NCBI GenBank assembly: GCA_034411635.1 | Contig: DAOUML010000229.1 | Span: 1-5,879 of the forward strand | Length of the DNA stretch: 5,879 nucleotides | Origin: UBA8950 sp034411635 | GTDB lineage: Bacteria > Chloroflexota > Anaerolineae > Anaerolineales > Villigracilaceae | Reading direction: 5' to 3' | In this document: piece by piece, positions 5,703-5,879 of the stretch | Position numbering within the stretch: the first letter of the stretch is position 1 | Layout: the number at the start of each line of letters is the position of its first letter | The notes under the pieces: model-generated | Databases searched by the model: none | What the model saw: the letters and a program-made list of their open reading frames with translations, nothing else | What the model was told of the DNA's origin: nothing | Program-made: the position numbers and the translations under genes

Positions 5703-5724
5703 AGATTAAAACATCATGCCTGAA

Positions 5725-5730
5725 TAAAAT
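5725..5730 (+). promoter_or_regulatory. -10 element TAAAAT of the downstream lipoprotein gene
   Basis: TAAAAT differs from TATAAT at one base and predicts a start near 5737, which leaves a leader of about 44 nt before the ATG at 5781. It lies 41.5 nt downstream of the box centre when counted from that start. Otherwise 5535-5780 holds no gene that I can see. Confidence 0.5.
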
Positions 5731-5780
5731 AGTGCCACCAATCGTCTAAAGCCAAATGTTTATGAGGAGTGGCACAATCC

Positions 5781-5879
5781 ATGACCAAACCAAGCGAAAG
5801 AACTGTAAGGCTGATGGGCATTGCTGTATTGGCAATGCTTTTTCTGTCCGGGTGTGGCGGGCCGTATTTCCCGTTTTTT
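5781..5879 (+). CDS. N-terminus of a lipoprotein (cut by the window end)
   Basis: Only 33 codons are visible. They form a lipoprotein signal: basic start (M-T-K-P-S-E-R), hydrophobic core LMGIAVLAMLFL (11-22) and lipobox L-S-G-C25, followed by GGPYFPFF. GAGGAG at 5764-5769 lies 11 nt before the ATG, a slightly long but usable spacing. The mature protein would be anchored outside the cytoplasmic membrane. Its domain is outside the window. Given the Fnr-like box upstream, an exported redox protein such as a cytochrome c, a cupredoxin or a copper nitrite reductase would fit, but nothing seen here proves that. Confidence 0.8.
   Translation, partial: MTKPSERTVRLMGIAVLAMLFLSGCGGPYFPFF

Overview
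The window looks like a chromosomal segment of a bacterium, most plausibly a Chloroflexota (Anaerolineae-like) member. This assignment is inference, from the decayed adenylate-cyclase and TPR signalling genes, the SUMF1-fold lipoprotein and the overall gene mix; no marker gene is present. Nearly everything reads on the + strand.

Left part (1 to about 626) is gene debris. A minus-strand gene with a good ribosome binding site starts at position 30 and leaves the window to the left; it resembles the start of an insertion-sequence transposase. Next comes an in-frame C-terminal tail of a TPR protein without a start (99-326), then the C-terminal half of a class III adenylate cyclase (342-626) that lacks its metal-binding half. 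Both look like remnants.

The middle holds a regulator and its likely target. A Crp/Fnr-family regulator (651-1349) has a TATAAT box so close to its ATG that its mRNA is probably leaderless. It ends in a strong terminator (1371-1404). It has the FNR-type E-xx-S-R recognition helix but none of the N-terminal cysteines for an FNR iron-sulfur cluster, so it looks more like the Dnr/NnrR type. Just downstream lies TTGAT-AAAA-GTCAA (1427-1440), a near-perfect FNR/Dnr box at the right distance from a -10-like element to activate the next operon.

That operon (1501-5490) has four tightly packed genes and ends in a strong hairpin terminator (5499-5534). They are: a 12-TM membrane protein that resembles the catalytic subunit of heme-copper oxidases but has an unusual histidine set; a SUMF1-fold lipoprotein without the catalytic cysteines of formylglycine-generating enzyme; a heme O synthase-like UbiA prenyltransferase; and an unrecognised 6-TM protein. 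A sensible reading is a membrane-bound heme enzyme with its heme-modifying enzyme, an outward-facing accessory lipoprotein and a small membrane partner, switched on by low oxygen or nitrogen oxides. The substrate (O2, NO or other) cannot be decided from the sequence.

The right edge (5535-5780) is a gene-free leader with a weaker Fnr-like box (5689-5702) and a TAAAAT -10 element at exactly the same spacing as in the operon promoter. It precedes the start of another lipoprotein gene (from 5781, cut by the window), which may belong to the same regulon.
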